7,097 nucleotides of DNA. Source: Deltaproteobacteria bacterium. Its GTDB lineage: Bacteria > Desulfobacterota > Desulfobacteria > Desulfobacterales > SURF-15. A program made the translations under genes and the position numbers. Below the pieces are notes generated by a model, which saw only the letters and a list, made by a program, of their open reading frames with translations, searched no databases and was not told the DNA's origin. Of this stretch, positions 6,684-7,097 are shown one piece after another (positions within the stretch are counted from its first letter, which is position 1; each line of letters opens with the position of its first letter). Where the stretch lies: NCBI GenBank assembly GCA_024644775.1, contig JAHEHB010000291.1:1-7097 (forward strand), written 5' to 3'.

Positions 6684-7097
6684 TTAAGCAGCACCCGATA
6701 ACACCCTCCTTGTCTAGGCACAATGGTGGTGTTTGTAAATACCTGAAACGTGTATGTTTTGTTTAAGCGTCATTGTCAAAGTCGTGTGTACCGTTTTTCG
6801 TAACTTCATCCGAAAGTATTTTGCCCTAAAAAATTTCATTCGATACACGGCGGTTAGGCACTCCGGCGGAATTAGGGTGCGAAACTTGAGGTAGTAATAT
6901 TTACAGAATTTGAATTAATTGGAAACTGCCGCATCCGAAAACATAAGGATTTTCTATGCTCAATACTCAATTGCAACAACCACTAAACCAACTGCCTTTG
7001 ATTCATATCATCGGCAAGGACGATCAGCTTCTTTAACATCCCCTAATGCTAAATGGTATCGGATGTAAAATATTTCCCTGATATGCAATACCGGCCG
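6684..7097. other. Non-coding or decayed region, no recognised gene
   Basis: About 410 nt upstream of the GNAT remnant contain no recognisable protein. On the minus strand a 41-codon ORF (about 6837-6714, K/H/T-rich, no Shine-Dalgarno sequence) runs in the GNAT frame but does not resemble the missing GNAT N-terminus. No tRNA cloverleaf, IS end or convincing inverted repeat was found. GTTAGGC at 6853-6859 resembles an integron core site, but no partner half-site is present. Confidence 0.45.
6956..7036 (+). CDS. Possible 26-codon small ORF with good RBS
   Basis: An ATG at 6956 is preceded by AAGGA (6945-6949) with 6 nt spacing, and opens a 26-codon frame (beginning MLNTQLQQPL, ending GKDDQLL) closed by TAA at 7034-7036. 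The Gln/Leu-rich peptide is not recognised. It may be the start of a gene broken by a frameshift, a real small protein, or chance. No homology-like continuation was seen in the other two frames up to the window edge. Confidence 0.2.
   Translation: MLNTQLQQPLNQLPLIHIIGKDDQLL

Noticed and set aside
6683..6859. GTTAAGC (6683-6689) and GTTAGGC (6853-6859) as possible attC core sites around a cassette.
   Set aside because: No complementary half-sites with proper spacing were found on either strand, and the first site adjoins the GNAT remnant.
7014..7097. Minus-strand frame with KLIVLADD, resembling the start of a sugar-acid kinase.
   Set aside because: The frame stops after 18 codons, lacks a spaced RBS, and diverges from the family after the first few residues.

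Overview
The window reads as a piece of chromosome from a Gram-negative, moderately AT-rich bacterium. It carries complete single-copy housekeeping genes (guaA, efp) next to ordinary accessory genes. The protein flavours (DUF21/CBS/CorC protein, small FMN nitroreductase, EF-P with a lysine loop tip, YPLARG-type EamA transporter) would suit a sulfate-reducer-like member of Desulfobacterota. That placement is an impression from sequence style only and has low confidence.

Layout from left to right. Bases 1-113 hold the start of a minus-strand gene cut by the window edge; its first 37 residues resemble the N-terminus of a DEAD/DEAH-box helicase, which is tentative. Bases 114-439 are an AT-rich divergent intergenic region with promoter-like elements on both strands, a small inverted repeat and a long leader. 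Next come two plus-strand genes, a DUF21-CBS-CorC/HlyC membrane protein (440-1657) and a nitroreductase (1675-2232). The nitroreductase converges on efp, which lies on the minus strand (2262-2825). A 201-bp divergent promoter region then separates efp from guaA (3027-4556). guaA is followed after 6 nt by an unrecognised single-pass coiled-coil protein (4563-5561). That pair converges on an EamA/DMT-family permease on the minus strand (5592-6458), with a candidate bidirectional terminator in the 30-nt gap. Upstream of the permease, on the same strand, is the C-terminal remnant of a GNAT acetyltransferase (6489-6683), which I read as a pseudogene. The last ~410 bases hold no recognised gene, only one very short ORF with a good ribosome binding site.

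No phage, IS element, CRISPR array, tRNA or rRNA was recognised. I do not see a convincing new multi-gene system. The points most worth a second look are the guaA-linked coiled-coil protein, the decayed GNAT gene, the repeated AAGCCGTTT element in the guaA/efp intergenic region, and the probable edge-truncated helicase gene that ordinary minimum-length ORF calling would miss.
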